Below the pieces are notes generated by a model that had not been told where the DNA came from, made no database searches, and worked only from the letters and a program-made list of their open reading frames with translations. From Trifolium pratense (Eukaryota; Streptophyta; Magnoliopsida; Fabales; Fabaceae): a stretch of DNA of 64,000 nucleotides. Below are positions 46,989-58,181 of this stretch, one piece after another; within the stretch, counting starts at the first letter, position 1; every line of letters starts with the position of its first letter. The stretch spans positions 1,798,001 through 1,862,000 of the forward strand of contig NC_060060.1 in assembly GCF_020283565.1 (NCBI RefSeq), given 5' to 3'. The translations under genes and the position numbers were made by a program.

Positions 46989-49769
46989 ATGGCTGCATTT
47001 TCGATATGTTACAGAACACCGTACAAGAAAACATGCATAGTTCTTGGCAGAGATTCTTTGCACAAGGCCGCGACAAAATTTCGTGTTCATTGTTCGTCAG
47101 AGTCTAGTTCTGTTGAGAAGAAACTAAGATCTTTAGATTCTTATTTTGGTAAACTCCAACATAATACAAAGTTACCTGATTCTAATGCATCAAATGAGGT
47201 GTTAAAGGTGCACCAAAGAAATGATCAAGATGAATCAACACATGAACTTGAGTCTCTTGATGAGTATCTTGGAAAACTAAATAATGGTATAGTGAAATGA
47301 CTTTTTAGTATTGTACGTAGTTCATTCTCGTTTAGGTTTAAATATGATTTTAATCGCTGCAAATATACTGCTATTGTTTACTTTTAGTCCCTGTAGTTTT
47401 TATTTTTAGTCCCTGCAAATTTACAATTTTTCGCTTTTGGTTCCTGTAGGCATAAACCAAGAGTCTCTTGTGGCATCTTATATTGAAAATCATATGGATG
47501 AAAGTTTAGCTCCAAAACACAGTCTTAGCCAAGATACTCAAAGAACAAATTTTAGGAAACCAAGTACTTATGTGAATATAAGAAGATTAAAAGGTTCAAG
47601 TGGTTCAATATCTGCTATAGATTCACAACAGCAAAATGATACATCCAGTCTTTACCTCATGTAAGTCCTTATCTGTCATAAGTTCTTGCTGATAACTTTT
47701 ATACTTGATTTACCATATTAATTGTTTAGCATATGATATACTCTCTCTGGTCCTTTTTATAAGAAACGATCCACTTTTTAGGTTCAGTGCATATTTGATG
47801 TATCTGGTGTATATTATAGACCAGATACATCAGTTATTTAATAAACCTAAAATGTCAATTGTTTCTTATAAAAATGATCGGAGGTAGTATTATAGATAGA
47901 GTTTAATTTTGATATACTGTCATTGTAAAACTTTTTACACTTGTCAAACAATTCTGATAAGAACTAAGAATTATCAATAAATGCTCAATGAATGCGGCCA
48001 GAGTTCATGGCAGAGAGGATGTCCGATGGTGGGAGATCTCCGCCATGGATTATGGCCAAAAACCACTATTCATTGAGCATTTCTTCCATCAGTCCACCAT
48101 CACTGCGAGATCCTTCATCTTTCTTGATAATTCTGAGGTCTGATTAGAACAAATATATTTTCAATGATTAGACAGTAATTATTTTTTTACATTGGCAGTA
48201 TATTTTCAATGATTAGACAGTGAAATCATTATAAATGACTATTTTTGAGCTTTCTATGTTGTTTTTATGAACAAGGAGCTTTCTATGTTGTTATCTTTGG
48301 TGCAGTGGTATATTGGCATCAGTAAACATTGGAGTGTTTCTATTTGAAATTGCAAGTCCTATAAGGAGTGATAACTTAGAGCTGTTTTCACTTCCGCAAC
48401 TATATGGCGCAAAGATAAATGATTTGATCATGGTTGGAGAATGGTGGAGGCTTATAACACCAATGTTTCTGGTACAACATTGAGAATTGGGTCTGTGTTT
48501 CCATTCCACATATATATAGTGCACTACATAAATGACACTAGCAATCACCTCGGAGAAAAACAGACATCAATTAGTTTTACGCTGACCTCCAATGAAAATC
48601 CATCATTCTGCAGTTATTTTTAACTTGCGGATATATCATGATTCTCATTAGATGTTGGTGTAAAACTATTTTACACCGACAATGTATCTCCATTAAACTT
48701 ACTCCCTCTGGTCTCATATATATTTAAATATTCCTTTTTCATGTTCATTGAATAACTGATATATCTGGTACATAATATGAGACCAGTGAGAGTAAGAGAG
48801 ATTAGTTACTAACTCTGGTTCGTGGATCTGCCACTACATTCACTCACTTCTCAAAACCATCATTAAAAATTAGGATCGCATTAATGCATCATGTGTATAC
48901 TATGGGAAATCTAGAAACTCTTTATGATACTAAAGTGATTAACTTTTTAGCAAATTTTTATATGCAGCATGCAGGAATATTTCACATTGCTCTAAGTTGT
49001 TGGGCCCTTGTATCATTTGGGCCTCAAGTTTGCAAAGGCTACGGTTCATTTACATTTTTCTTGATCTACATATTGGGTGGAGTTTCCGGCAACTTGGCAA
49101 GTTTTTTACATACACCAGATCCAACTGTTGGCGGGACCGTAAGTATCAATCGTCAACTCATAGTCAACATTCACCAAATCATCTCTAAAACGATATTTAC
49201 AATTAATTTGAGATCAGACAACTAAAATCAATAACAGTGTTACGTACACAGTTACTGCGTGGAATCCAAATTTTGCAATGTCTAACATGAACTTTCTACT
49301 CAGGGACCTGTATTTGCAATAATTGGTGCTTGGCTCATGTACCAAATTCAAAATAGAGATGTTGCAAATGATGATTCTGACAATCTATTCAAGAAGGCAA
49401 TGATTATTACAGCTCTTGGTTTCATATTATGCAATCTTGGCCCAATTGATGAGTGGTATGTATGGCATTTAGATTGTTGTTGTAAAAGTTATTAACATTT
49501 CAAAATGTTCATCAAGTTGTAATTAGAAATCTTTATATGGTGACCGACTCATTTGTAGGTCACACTCGGGCGCAGCTTTTACTGGAATGGCATATAGCTT
49601 TCTAATTAGTCCAACTCTTCAGTTGGATGATACATCACCTGGGACCGGCGAAGAAAGACTCAAACTTGTTACAAAATACGGTTCTTTCAAATCACTAATT
49701 ATATTCTCCATATTCATCGTTGGTTTAAGTTCATTACTTTTTTTTATGGATCCCCTCTCAATGCCTTAG
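46989..49769 (+). CDS. RBL9: Rhomboid-like protein, probably plastid RBL9-type, catalytic Ser absent, 402 aa
   Basis: Coding exons deduced: 46989-47286, 47450-47660, 48306-48471, 48968-49138, 49304-49455, 49559-49769. Together they give 403 codons with stop. An acceptor-like site (tttcttcag, to about 46981) just before the ATG suggests a 5' UTR intron. The N-terminal 30 or so residues are Ser/Thr/Arg-rich, plastid-transit-like. Two short SLDSYFGKL/SLDEYLGKL repeats follow, then the six-helix rhomboid core from about residue 165 (SLYLIGILASVNIGVFLFEI), with GEWWRLITPMFLHAGIFHIA and ILGGVSGNL. The usual GxSG serine motif reads GPVFAIIGAW, with Val at the Ser position; a His is kept in WSHSGAAF. 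The order and length match plastid RBL9, itself described as possibly inactive. Role inferred: non-proteolytic rhomboid in a plastid membrane. Two Stowaway-like elements lie in introns. Confidence 0.9.
47741..47887. mobile_element. Stowaway-like MITE in an intron of the rhomboid-like gene
   Basis: Inverted ends ctctctctggtcctttttat and, from the right, ctacctccgatcatttttat, with TA on each side. The interior repeats cagatacat in both orientations. Confidence 0.65.
48703..48797. mobile_element. Stowaway-like MITE in an intron of the rhomboid-like gene
   Basis: The left end ctccctctggtctcatatat and the right end (atatgagaccagtgagag) are inverted, flanked by TA. At about 95 bp it is short and may be internally deleted. 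Confidence 0.6.
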
Positions 49770-50384
49770 CATCTGTTGATGAAGTAGCATGAGTGAATTT
49801 CATATTTATCACTAAGATTAGCTTTTATTTCTTCTATCTTTATCAAGTTATTGTAGGGTTACAAAGATATATGATTGTATAAGCTTAGTCCTTGGCCATA
49901 AAGAACTATAATATGTGTAACAAATTATTATGAATTAGTAGTTTTTCTACATATGATTCCTAAATACAATTCAACATGAAGCTTTCTCTTATTTTATTTG
50001 AAGCATTGTATTGTTTCATTCAAATCAAACAAATTGAGGAGTTCTTCAATTCCAATTCCAAAGGTTTAACCTGCAATTTAGTCAATAAATGGAATTTTTT
50101 AAGACAGAACTAAATAACATAAATCTTGTCTAATAAAAAAAAACTACGGATTAGCAATTCAGACAAATGCATAAGTTACTAAATCTTAATAATACTATCA
50201 TAATGTAATGGGATTACATTCATTCATAGGTGTTTTCTCGGGTTTTCTGACATTATTATTCCATGTTTAATCAGGCTGCAATAGGAGAAGCCAAAACAGT
50301 TTTCTTAGAATTGAGAGTTGACCACAACCCTACTAAATTAGCTTGAAAAATGAAGATAGTCTCTTAAATATAAATTTGTTCAGA
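49770..50384. other. 3' flank of the rhomboid-like gene
   Basis: Contains the 3' UTR and an AT-rich spacer. No further exon or bounded element is seen. Confidence 0.5.
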
Positions 50385-51291
50385 CCAACTCACATCCGAT
50401 GTGGAACTTCTTAATCTTAACACAACCCCTCACTCACGTCTAGCACTATTAGACTTGGTGCGTGGATATAAATGGTGGGAAGCCCGATAACGAAAACCGG
50501 ATAACAAATGGTCCAACGGATCAATCCGAGCATGAGACTATGAGAGCTCTCACCTATCTCAAGAAGTCTCAGACCCTCAGGAGTCCTAGAGCTCTGACCC
50601 TTTGAGCTTGACCCCTTAGACCATTGTTTTAAAATGTTCTTTAGACCCCGAGGGGTAAATGAATGGAATGTCATAGCAGTCGATTCAGACCATGCAAATT
50701 TGTTGGTTGACTCTGGTTAGTTGAGCCTCTGTAGGACAAATTAAGTACGTGTTTCGTGAGAAGTGGCGTCTTGTCTAAGAACACAACAATCACACTTATA
50801 TCATCATGAAAAGTCCTCTTGCTAAGATTTTCAAGGCCTAACTCCGAGGAAAATATGAACAGGAGGACTTTTCATGATGACATAAGTGTGATTGTATTGT
50901 TCTTAGACAAGACGCCACTTCTCAAGAAGCACGTACTTAATCTGTCCTACAGAGGCTCAACTAGCCTGAGTCAACCATTAGAATTTGCAAAGTCTGGATT
51001 AATTGCTACGATGTTCCATTCATTTACCTTTTGGTTTCTGAAGAACATTTTCAAATAATGGTTTAAGGGATCAACCTCAAAGGGTCAGAGCTCTAGGGCT
51101 CCTGAGGGTCTGAGACTTCTTGAGATAAGTGAGTGCTCTCATGCTCGGATTAATGCGTTGGGCCACCTATTATCAGGTTTATGTTATCGGGCCACCCACC
51201 ATTTATATATGCACGCATCAAGCCCAATAATACTAGACGTGAGGGTGTGTGTTAAGAAATATTAAGAAATTCCACATCGGATGTGAGTTGG
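50385..51291. repeat. 0.9 kb inverted repeat carrying protein phosphatase 2C fragments
   Basis: The left arm (50385-50832) and right arm (50849-51291) are inverted copies of about 445 bp, separated by a 16-bp loop. The outer ends read ccaactcacatccgatgtgg. Identity looks high, with scattered substitutions and small indels. In the right arm the plus strand, from about 50829, encodes FSRPNSEENMNRRTFHDDIS followed by VIVLFLDKTPLL; the left arm encodes the matching HDDISVIVVFLDKTPLL on the minus strand. HDDISVIV is the last conserved metal-centre motif of PP2C phosphatases. This is a captured gene tail, not a working enzyme. No clear target duplication was found, so a transposon origin is inference. 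Confidence 0.85.
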
Positions 51292-53155
51292 TATTGTTGT
51301 TCCGTTTTTATTGGCTGCATTTGCTAAAACAACATGAGTAGTACAAGTTGCTTTGTTGTTCTAGTGCAACATGTGAGACAAGATATTCCAATATGTGTGC
51401 AACATCTAGTCGCGTCTACAAGCCATGGTTCATGTGTCATCAGTGACACGTAATTGTTATTATCCAAGCAAATTTTCGGTAGCTATTTCTCTGAGCGAGA
51501 TTACTGGTTATTTTTAAAAGATTGGTTAGCAAGTTAGCTAGATTTGTTTAAAGAATAAAAAAAATCAAATCTAATTAAATGAAAATTTAAAATAAATCTA
51601 ATCCTGGTTATTTCTAAAAAGGCTAACCTTGATGAAATGTACTTATACATCTCATCTTTCTTCTCAGGACCATAAGAAAACCATTTTTCATCAGCAACAT
51701 CATCTTTTTGTCTTTTAAGTGGCATCTGTATATTATTATCTATTAGAAAACTTGCAAAAGCTAAATTCTTAATGGTATTATTCAAGAAAATTAAACTAAT
51801 TTGTTTTGAGAACTACCTTTTTGACCACTACTATTTGAGTACTAGAAGTACAGTTCTGATAGCATCCGAACGTTGTTTCACTACAATATGAAAACAAGAA
51901 AAAATGTCATCGGTAACATTTGAACTAATGAACTCTTATAAAAAAAATAGTAAATGTAGATTTATAGTATGATTTATGTATTTCTCTAATTGATTACATT
52001 TATTTTATTACCAAAATAGGTCAAGTTTTAATGATAAAAAATGATTTATGTATTTCTCTAATTGATTACATTTATTTTATTACCAAAATAGGTCAAGTTT
52101 TAATGATAAAAAAAATTACGCGTTCATGCAACAATCACATTTTTCTTACGAAATTGTAAAAAAAAAAAAAAATTAAATATAAACAAATTAATAGATGTGA
52201 GAATTAAAAATTGAATATTATGGGCATATAACAAGATGTAAAATATTAGTAACATTGAAATTCACTGTAATATATGCAATTCCAATTTGCAATTTATTTT
52301 ATATCAACAGTAAAGATGTCATTCTCCTAATCCTGACACTTCCCTATAGTGTTTTTGATTATTTTTTTAGACGTTGATGAAACATAAATCGCAAATTATG
52401 TTTTAAATTAATTTATTTTCTTTAAAGAGAGACAACAATTGCTCTTTGATTCAGATCATAAATCATATTACCTGTTGATTTTACAAACAATGCATATTAT
52501 GACATTCGTTAACAATATACTTGTGTACGAATGTAGTCAAACACATCAGAGGCAATGAACCCCAGATCTAAGCTAGAAAACATCTTAAACGGAAAACCCA
52601 CTCCATGAATAGAACCACCATCTAACCAACTCCAAAACCACTGGCGCGGTGTAGGCAAATCTAAAACGTTAAAACCTACAGATTGCAACAAATCTAGAAT
52701 CAAATAGAGAAAAAAAAAAAAAAAAGGAAAAAAAATACAAACCACACACTAGTGAAGGATAATTTAGAAATATGGTGGACCAAACTGATATTGATCACGA
52801 GGGAGGATGGCTACACTTATCCACATGAACCAAAAGAGGAGACACGAATGATAACACCATATGGTTTCGATGCCGATGGAAACAAACCCTTTCAACTTTA
52901 AACCACAATCGTTAGACTGGATTGGTTGAACAGTGGTGCCGCCAACCGTGAGGGCTAGACACACATCACCACTACCTAAGCTACATCATAGAAGGATGAT
53001 TTGGATTTAGGGTTGAGGAGGTTGAGAGAAGGTGTGGACAATGGCTGGAGGATAAAGAGAGTGAAAGCTAGTGTTAATAGAAAAAAAAGAGTGAGGGTTG
53101 ATATGAATTTATATGAATTTCACCTATTCAAAAAGTGGATGTTAATAGAAAAATC
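51292..53155. other. Intergenic spacer
   Basis: No gene is supported. It contains a two-copy tandem duplication of 72 bp (51969-52112). A region of slightly higher GC (52510-53080) has only unrecognised short open frames on the minus strand. Confidence 0.45.
51969..52112. repeat. 72-bp tandem duplication
   Basis: Two essentially identical head-to-tail units starting atgatttatgtatttctcta at 51969 and 52041. The near identity suggests a recent event. Confidence 0.95.
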
Positions 53156-53573
53156 ACGTGCTTTTTTTCTTTAAAATCTATTTATTTTTCAGTCAAATGC
53201 AATATTTATTGTTTTCAACAATACTCTTAAATTTGGTCAAAAAAAAAAAATAGACTTGATTATCTATTACAAAGATAGAAATTGGTGCAAAATAAAATAT
53301 AATAAATATTTCAAAGCATTAAAAATAATACCAATTTTGTTTAAAGTAACAAAATTTATATTGCAATTTTTTCTACTAAGTGAGAAAAATTTCTTTAAAA
53401 TCATGTGCTTGTTTTTCTTTAAAATCTATTTATTTTTCAGTCAAATGCAATATTTATTGTTTTCAACAATACTCTTAAATTTGGTAAAAAAAAAAAGACT
53501 TGATTATCTATTACAAAGATAGAAATTGGTGCAAAATAAAATATAATAAATATTTCAAAGCATTAAAAATAAT
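53156..53573. repeat. Direct duplication next to the retrotransposon
   Basis: A block of about 170 bp, starting cacgtgctttttttctttaaa and ending caaagcattaaaaataatac, occurs at 53156-53327 and again at 53402-53576, with small differences. The retrotransposon begins exactly where the second copy breaks off, so the duplication came first. Confidence 0.9.
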
Positions 53574-53576
53574 ACT

Positions 53577-54957
53577 GATCGTACCTGATGATCAGAATAG
53601 ATTGATGGCCGGTCCGTTGAGCGAGCGTCCACACCGAAGGGGGGGTTTGTACCTGCAGGTGCTCCGATGCCTAAGTCAGCAAAGTGAACAGAGAGATACA
53701 AAAGAAGAGAGAGAAAGAAAGTGTAGAATGGTTCTGAATACCTGGCTCTCCTGTATAGGAGAGCTTATATAGTGCCCCCAGCGCTGGGCCAAAGGTTGGT
53801 CTATTGGGCCTGGATAACCGGCCCAATAGGTCCAACTGCCAGGATAGCCCCTGTATCGTAGGGGAAGGCAGTTATTTGCCTCTATCCTGGTTTGGAGTCG
53901 TTCCGCTATTGGCGGATAATGGATGACTCCGTGACGGATATGGTTGGTCAATGGAGCACGTGTTAAACGTGCTGCTTAGCTGTTAAGCTAAGGCTGAATG
54001 AGTCGTCGTGCACGGATAGCCGAGCACGTGATTAGCGTGGAGCTAATCTGTTATGTCGAGCAGGACACGTCATTGGCTGACGTGTCGGGGAAGTATCCCC
54101 TTATTGGGCCATGCCCCAAATGTCGGTCATAAGTGATTGGGTCAGCTCTTGGCCCAGTCCAGAACAGGAGCCCCCCAAGTCGTTGCTCCTAGGTATAGGG
54201 GTAATGACTTAAGGTCCATGCCCGTATGTCGAGGAGTTGTTTTCCTCGTCGATCCTAGGAGGAGTTCATAATTCATTGATTATGTTTGTTGCTCGTTTGC
54301 GCGAGGAGCGCATTTGTATGTTGCTCGTGAATTCCTCAGTGGTATGACGAGGGGGATTTTCCAAGGAGGGAGTTTCCCTTTGCTCGCATCACGTGCCACG
54401 ATGTTCGAGGAGGAACTTGCGGGGAAGAGGTTTTGAAAGTCATTGGCCTTTTAGTTCCTCGACTAACTGTCGAGGAGGTGTTGCATTAATTGCGCGTTTG
54501 TTAATGCTGCCTGTTTTTGCGGGCACGTTTATTCATGAAGTTTGCTCCAATTGCCCGTGGTTTTCGCGTGATCGCGGTGTCGAGGAGATAATTACGTTGG
54601 TGATAACGATGAGCCCCTCGAGAGACGCGTGGTTTGTTCGATGGGATGTGAAAAGACAGACGTTTCGTCTGATCTTGACACGTGTGTGTGCTAGTGAAAA
54701 GGCGCAATAATGACATTGGGAACACGCGTCTATTGCTTCGGTTTACGAGGAGGAGTGTAAGCCGTTGGATCCATCGCGTCTTTTCATCTTTAATCAGATG
54801 GAATCTTAGTCGTTTGATGCTTTCTGATCATAACCGTTGAATTTGGATCAACGGCGGAGATTTGGGGAGGCGCCTTTGTTCGTGATGGAGGTGCGGGAGA
54901 CTGCGAGATCTATAAATAGGAGAAAAGGGTATCATTTGCAAAGTTTCAGTCTTTGCA
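53577..54957 (-). repeat. 3' LTR of the Tat element, inner end provisional
   Basis: The outer edge begins TGATCGTACC (plus strand) at a sharp break from AT-rich flank. On the minus strand a TATA box TATATAAG (53764-53771) lies about 190 bp from the LTR end, fitting U3-R-U5. The inner edge is placed at CA (54956-54957) because the next 13 bases (tcctctcttctct) make a purine tract on the minus strand, as expected for the plus-strand primer. The 5' LTR, needed to confirm this, is off the window. Confidence 0.6.
54911..54919 (+). promoter_or_regulatory. TATA box for the antisense gene
   Basis: TATAAATAG on the plus strand lies about 1.19 kb before the ATG of the antisense gene. A pyrimidine-rich leader follows, then a likely 5' UTR intron (55079-56094, donor aag|gtact, acceptor ttttcag|gttttc). 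It appears to lie within the LTR if the inner edge above is right. Confidence 0.6.
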
Positions 54958-55461
54958 TCCTCTCTTCTCTACTGCGCTTCTGGTGCTCTACTCCCTTTCA
55001 CGAATCAAAGTTCGTCAAGCCAAGGTTTTTGCCCTTTTCTCTCCAACTCAAAGTTCCAGCTTTCATTTGAACTCAAGGTACTTTCCTCAAGCATTCTTCT
55101 TTGGTTAGTGTTTAAATCGCCTGTTATTGTAGCTTTCTTTTGTATTTGGGTTTTAGGCTTGTACCCATTTTGGTTTTGGTTTGAACTCCATTTGTGTTGT
55201 TAGTAAAAACCCTTTTTAGAAAGGTTTTGGGTACAAATGTTTGATAGTGAACGCCATTTCTGCTGTGATTTTGGGCGTTTATTTTGGTCATCTGGGTTCT
55301 GTGAAGAGCGCATTTTCTGGAAATGATGAGAACATCATTAATAACTTGATAAGTTTCTGGGAATCTGCGAAAAATGTTGATGGACATTCATACGTTCCTG
55401 GGCAAAACTGATGAACATGAAGAACAATGTTCAAAAATTCTGGGTTTTGATGAGTTTAGTG

Positions 55462-56010
55462 TCGGGGAGGAGATGTTGTTTCCTCTCCCCGTTTGTAGCA
55501 AAAAGCTAGGTTAGTTGAACTTGTGTCGGGGACTTCTCCCCGTTTTCGCCTACGCGAATCTTTTAAGTGTCTTTGTGACTTGTATGAGAATGTCGGGGAC
55601 CTTCTCCCCGTTTTGTCTTGGAGAACTTAGTAAAGAAAAGAGTTTCTGGAAGACTCTTTGTCGGGGACCTTGTCCCCGTTTCACCCTTGGGGATTGAAGA
55701 CTTTGTGTCGGGGAGATTCTCCCCGTTTTCGCTTTCGCGAATGTTTTAACTGTCGGGGACCTTCTCCCCGTTATTTCGCTGGGAAATTTGTGGATAAATG
55801 AGTTTGTAAAAACTCTGTGTCGGGGAGCTTCTCCCCGTTTTCGATTTTAGATTTTATGCAAAACTAAGTTTACTTCTGAGCGTCGAGCAATATTGTTAGC
55901 TTGTGTCGGGGAACTTCTCCCCGTTTTTGGGCTTTCTCCTCGTTTCCTCTGTTTTGTCTTTGTTTGCCATTTTGATAAGGGCTTTTGGTCGGGGACAGCG
56001 TCCTCGCCCT
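55462..56010. repeat. Array of nine GGGGA/TCCCC hairpins
   Basis: Nine copies of gtcggggannnntctccccgttt-like sequence (near 55462, 55524, 55592, 55660, 55707, 55752, 55819, 55906, 55989) are spaced about 45-90 bp apart. Each can pair ggggag/a with t/ctcccc over a short loop. The first copy has a longer loop and the last is degenerate. All lie inside the predicted 5' UTR intron of the antisense gene. Confidence 0.9.
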
Positions 56011-56103
56011 ATTTCACGCCCTTTCACTTGAATTGTGGTGAAAGGGTGGATTTGATATGACTGTCGAATTCACTTTATTTTCGCTGCTTTTCAGGTTTTC
56101 AAA

Positions 56104-58181
56104 ATGTCAGATACAGAGGAAGTGACGGGGAGCCAAGCAATGTCAAAACACAAGCTGGTCGATACCATAACGGATCCAGAGCTGGCCTGGGTTGCGCCCG
56201 AGCCTCGGGGCATTGCTTCGACGATCACTGCCCAGGATCCCCGGCTTTTTACTATCGTCGAGGAGGCTGGTGCGGTCAACTGGGAGGTTCACGCACCCGC
56301 GGAAGGGGAGCGGATTTGTTCGTCGTACACTGGATGTAGCTTCACTATGTACGAGATGGCGTTCAAGGAGCTAGGATTTCGGCTGCCCTTCAACGATCTT
56401 GAAGCCGAGATTTTTGGCCGGCTAAAAGTGGCTCCTTCTCAGCTGCACCCGAATTCATTGACATTCATCCGGGCATACCAGATCCTATGTCGGTATCTGG
56501 AGGTAGAGGCTACCGTTGCCTTATTTTTCTATATCTTCCAAATCCAACGTCAGAGAGTCGGGGATCGGCAGGGTTGGGTTTCCTTGAAGCATCAGTCGAG
56601 CAAGATATTTAGGATGTTTGTTGAGTCTGCTCGAGGCTTCAAGGAGAGATATTATGTAGTGAGGGCGGTGACGGAGTTTGCCCAAGATTCCCTGCACATG
56701 GAGAGGCCTGTGTTCCTCGAGGATGGGACTCCTCAGTTGGACGAGGAGGGGGAGCAGGTAACGGAGTGGGTTCTCCGGTTTCCGTTATCGTGGTCGTCGG
56801 AGCATTTTGCAATGCGAACCGATGAATATCTGACTGCTGCCGAGGACCTGACCCCGGCGGAAATGGCAGGCTTTGAGAAGCTGAAGGTTTACGTGGATGG
56901 CTTTAAGCCTTGTAGGGTTATAACCAGTTTAGGAGATGCTGCATTAGATAAGCATGGTAAACCGAGGATCGAGCCTCGTTTTGTTAATACCAAATTGTTG
57001 CTGTCGTGCAAAACTGTTTCTGCCGAGGACACTTTGTTGGGTATCTGTTTTAATTCCTGCCCGTTTTTTACTTGTTTTATATTCGGCATTTGATGTTTTG
57101 AGTTTCTCCCCGTGTTTCTGACCGCGTTTCTGACTTTGCAGGTAGAATGGCGGATCTTGCTTCCGAGCTGATGAGGATAGCTGCTGAGCAAAAGGGGGAG
57201 AAGTCAAAGAAGAAGGCGAGGAGATCCAAGCCCAATATTCTGATTACCGAGCAGACTGCTTCGGGGAGCATCACCCAATCTTCACCGGCGGGGAGCTCGG
57301 CTGGGACCCCGGGAGGTCGTGCAAAGAGGCACCGGGAGGAACAGATGACGCCTATCGTCGACCTGTCGGAGGGGGACGGTGGCTTTGTCCTCCCCGCGTG
57401 TTTGAGCAACCGGAAATTTTTTGATACGAATCCCCTCCAGGTGCCTGCGTCGGAGAAGAATTACATTCTGGGTGTTTCTTCAACCGCCCGACAGAACCAG
57501 TTGAACGAGGATATTGCTGCTGTCATCCGGCTGGCGGAGACAGCCTTGGTATTAAATGAAGGGGGGCCAACTCTCGAGGCTGAGAAGCTGGCCGCTAAAA
57601 ACAGGAAGCTGGAGGCTGAAATTGCTTTGTTGGAAAATGATCTGCTCGACCTTAGGAGCAAGCAGGAAAATTATTTCAAGAATATGGAGGAGGCCCGACT
57701 TACCGCTGAGCAGCTGGAGAAGACGAATAAGGTGCTCGAGGACCTGAAAGTCAGCAGTGCCGAGCAGAGGGGTAAGCTGATGGAAGAAGTGGCTATGTTG
57801 CAAGCCAAGTGTGCCCCTCTTGAGGATGAGAAGGAGGAAACTCTCAAGTTTGCAACTCGAGGAGACCTGGTGAAGGAAATCAAAAGGCAAGGGGGCTTGA
57901 TGTTGGCGAGTATGGTGCACGGGTGGAAGAATGCGATCGCCCAACTCAAGGTTGTGAATGCCGAGCATGGCTTGATTACTGATGGCATTCACAAGCTCAA
58001 GCGGGTTGAGAATGGGCAGATCATCATCCCTGAAGAGTACAAGGAGATGGAGCTCGAGGAGGAAAAGTTGGATGAGGAGGAAGGTGATGGTGAAGACGAG
58101 GAGGATGAGGTTGAGGATGATGTTGTCGAGGAGGATAAGAATCCCGAGGAGGATAAGGAAGGTCACGATGAAAGCCATTAG
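56104..58181 (+). CDS. Antisense retrotransposon gene, Transposase_28-like ('putative gypsy type transposon'), 658 aa
   Basis: Two coding exons, 56104-57040 and 57142-58181, join across a 101-bp GT-AG intron to exactly 659 codons. The N-terminal half (about residues 70-250) has GFRLPFNDLEAEIFGRLKVA, then HPNSLTFIRAYQILCRYLEV. This is the conserved core I associate with the family PF04195 'putative gypsy type transposon'; no catalytic residues are known. A basic stretch KSKKKARRSK (about 333-342) could be a nuclear signal. A coiled coil follows (about 455-550), and the end (about 612 on) is strongly acidic (Glu/Asp runs). It runs against the pol frame and stops 724 bp before the pol stop, so the two transcription units converge. 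Function is not known. Its intact frame, introns and promoter suggest selection for expression. Confidence 0.85.

Noticed and set aside
54393..54710. 105-codon plus-strand frame
   Set aside because: It lies inside the probable LTR and has no recognisable domain or splice context.
57552..58178. 208-codon minus-strand frame and other long frames opposite the antisense gene
   Set aside because: They are shadows of the coiled-coil and acidic exon of the plus-strand gene, rich in Leu from reverse reading of Glu/Lys codons.
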